64,000 nt of DNA, from NCBI GenBank assembly GCA_030144725.1, contig JASKMD010000020.1, positions 558,001-622,000 of the forward strand, given 5' to 3'. Numbering within the stretch: position 1 is the first letter of the stretch; each line of letters opens with the position of its first letter. Made by a program: the position numbers and the translations under genes. The notes under the pieces are model-generated. The model saw only the letters and a program-made list of their open reading frames with translations. It was not told the DNA's origin and searched no databases. Origin of the DNA: Haematococcus lacustris. Its lineage: Eukaryota; Chlorophyta; Chlorophyceae; Chlamydomonadales; Haematococcaceae. Shown here piece after piece: positions 63,406 through 64,000 of the stretch.

Positions 63406-63738
63406 GAGGTGGTGGTTCGCCCCGTTGCAAAAGTCTGTGGAGGGTATGGGGCTGCGCGAGGTGTCTCAGGACTTGCTACTTGCGTCCAGAGCACCTGCGC
63501 CTGCCGACCCGCCAGAGGCTGCGGTGTCTGCTGTGCGAACGACGGCGCCGCTAGTGTTGACTGCTGCATCTGCTGCATCTGCTGCGCTTGCATCTGCTGT
63601 TTCTGCTGCACCACGACTTGCAGGCACCGCTGCTGGAGAAGGCGCATCTGCTCCAACGTCAGCGTCGTGGGCTGAATCCCTGTAGCTAATAGGGACGCCG
63701 CTGCCAGGGCATTCGCCTCCACCAGCAGACCCTAGCAC
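63406..63738 (-). CDS. Candidate Gln-rich exon of unknown gene
   Basis: The minus-strand frame NALAAASLLATGIQPTTLTL, then EQMRLLQQRCLQVVVQQKQQ and a QMQ repeat, looks protein-like and ends at a donor-like CCTCCCAG|TTTCC or at a stop at 63363. There is no ATG at its 5' end and a TAG-ending acceptor-like sequence precedes it, so an upstream exon probably lies outside or near the window end. An acidic exon (DDEDNEEEDGAAAGAAAGAA, about 63265-63190) may belong to the same gene. Family not recognised. Confidence 0.3.
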
Positions 63739-64000
63739 CGAGCGAAGCCGACCACGTGTGTGTGTGTGAAAGAGATTATTTTCAATTTACTCCTTTTTCT
63801 CGGCGGGGGAAACCAGGCCGAGAAAAAGCAGAAAATTTGAAAGTTATCTGTGCCGAGTGAGGACCCTAAACGTCGACCATTTGCAGCGCTGAACCACTCC
63901 CCGGGCTGTTGTTATAGCACAATAGAATCCTTCGGGGTCAGACCAGTTAGAGCTGCAGCCAGTCGTGCGGGCGGCCAAAAAGCGTAGCGGTTGGGGCGAA

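Overview
This window is nuclear DNA from a eukaryote, almost certainly a chlorophyte green alga of the Chlamydomonas/Haematococcus group. The genes are GC-rich and split by many small introns with gt(g/a)ag...(t/g)cag borders. Exons are dense in low-complexity Ala/Gly/Pro/Gln tracts, and there is a nuclear RuBisCO small-subunit gene with a transit peptide. Most long uninterrupted reading frames are simple-repeat translations or antisense shadows; the real genes had to be assembled exon by exon. The species cannot be fixed from sequence alone; Haematococcus lacustris is a guess.

Host genes, left to right: a PH-domain protein with an acidic Trp tail (4.2-7.5 kb, -); PEX19, the peroxisomal membrane-protein import receptor with a CaaX end (8.0-11.6 kb, -, 8 exons, all phases consistent); isoprenylcysteine methylesterase ICME (15.8-20.7 kb, +, 9 exons); RBCS (32.7-33.8 kb, -, 4 exons); a broken glutathione S-transferase (34.2-34.8 kb, -); SPT4 (35.6-36.6 kb, +); a 1741-residue myristoylation-signal pseudokinase (42.5-49.9 kb, -, 7 exons); and an MFS_1-like transporter (51.8-56.7 kb, -, 10 exons). 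Candidate exons of unknown function lie at 28.5-29.1 kb and 63.4-63.7 kb. PEX19 and ICME both deal with prenylated proteins, but they are not obviously co-regulated.

Mobile DNA: the window is saturated with copies and fragments of Fanzor, the eukaryotic TnpB-like RNA-guided nuclease. I count eleven coding copies or fragments (A 0.35 kb, B 1.9 kb, C 12.2 kb, D 13.9 kb, E 17 kb, F 21.1 kb, G 22.6 kb, H 23.6 kb, I 30.2 kb, J 57.4 kb, K 60.2 kb) plus several detached 3' ends. Copy D keeps all three RuvC motifs across four exons. Copy H is a complete element from 5' leader to 3' end but has an internal deletion. The family shares a ~220 bp 3' region ending in a hairpin. Copy H is flanked by a 16-17 bp target-site duplication inside an older copy of the same 3' end, and an 82 bp 5'-truncated 3' end has a 14 bp duplication. 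Long variable duplications and 5' truncation resemble target-primed retrotransposition, which is not the usual picture for Fanzor carriers. This is the most interesting signal here.

Other repeats: a 1.7 kb pure 5-mer satellite between Fanzor copies J and K, a 0.6 kb GGCGGG array abutting copy C, several minisatellites, a 1.17 kb element with ~150 bp terminal inverted repeats, three dispersed repeat families, and a ~100 bp mosaic made of pieces of ICME exon 8 and the last MFS exon.
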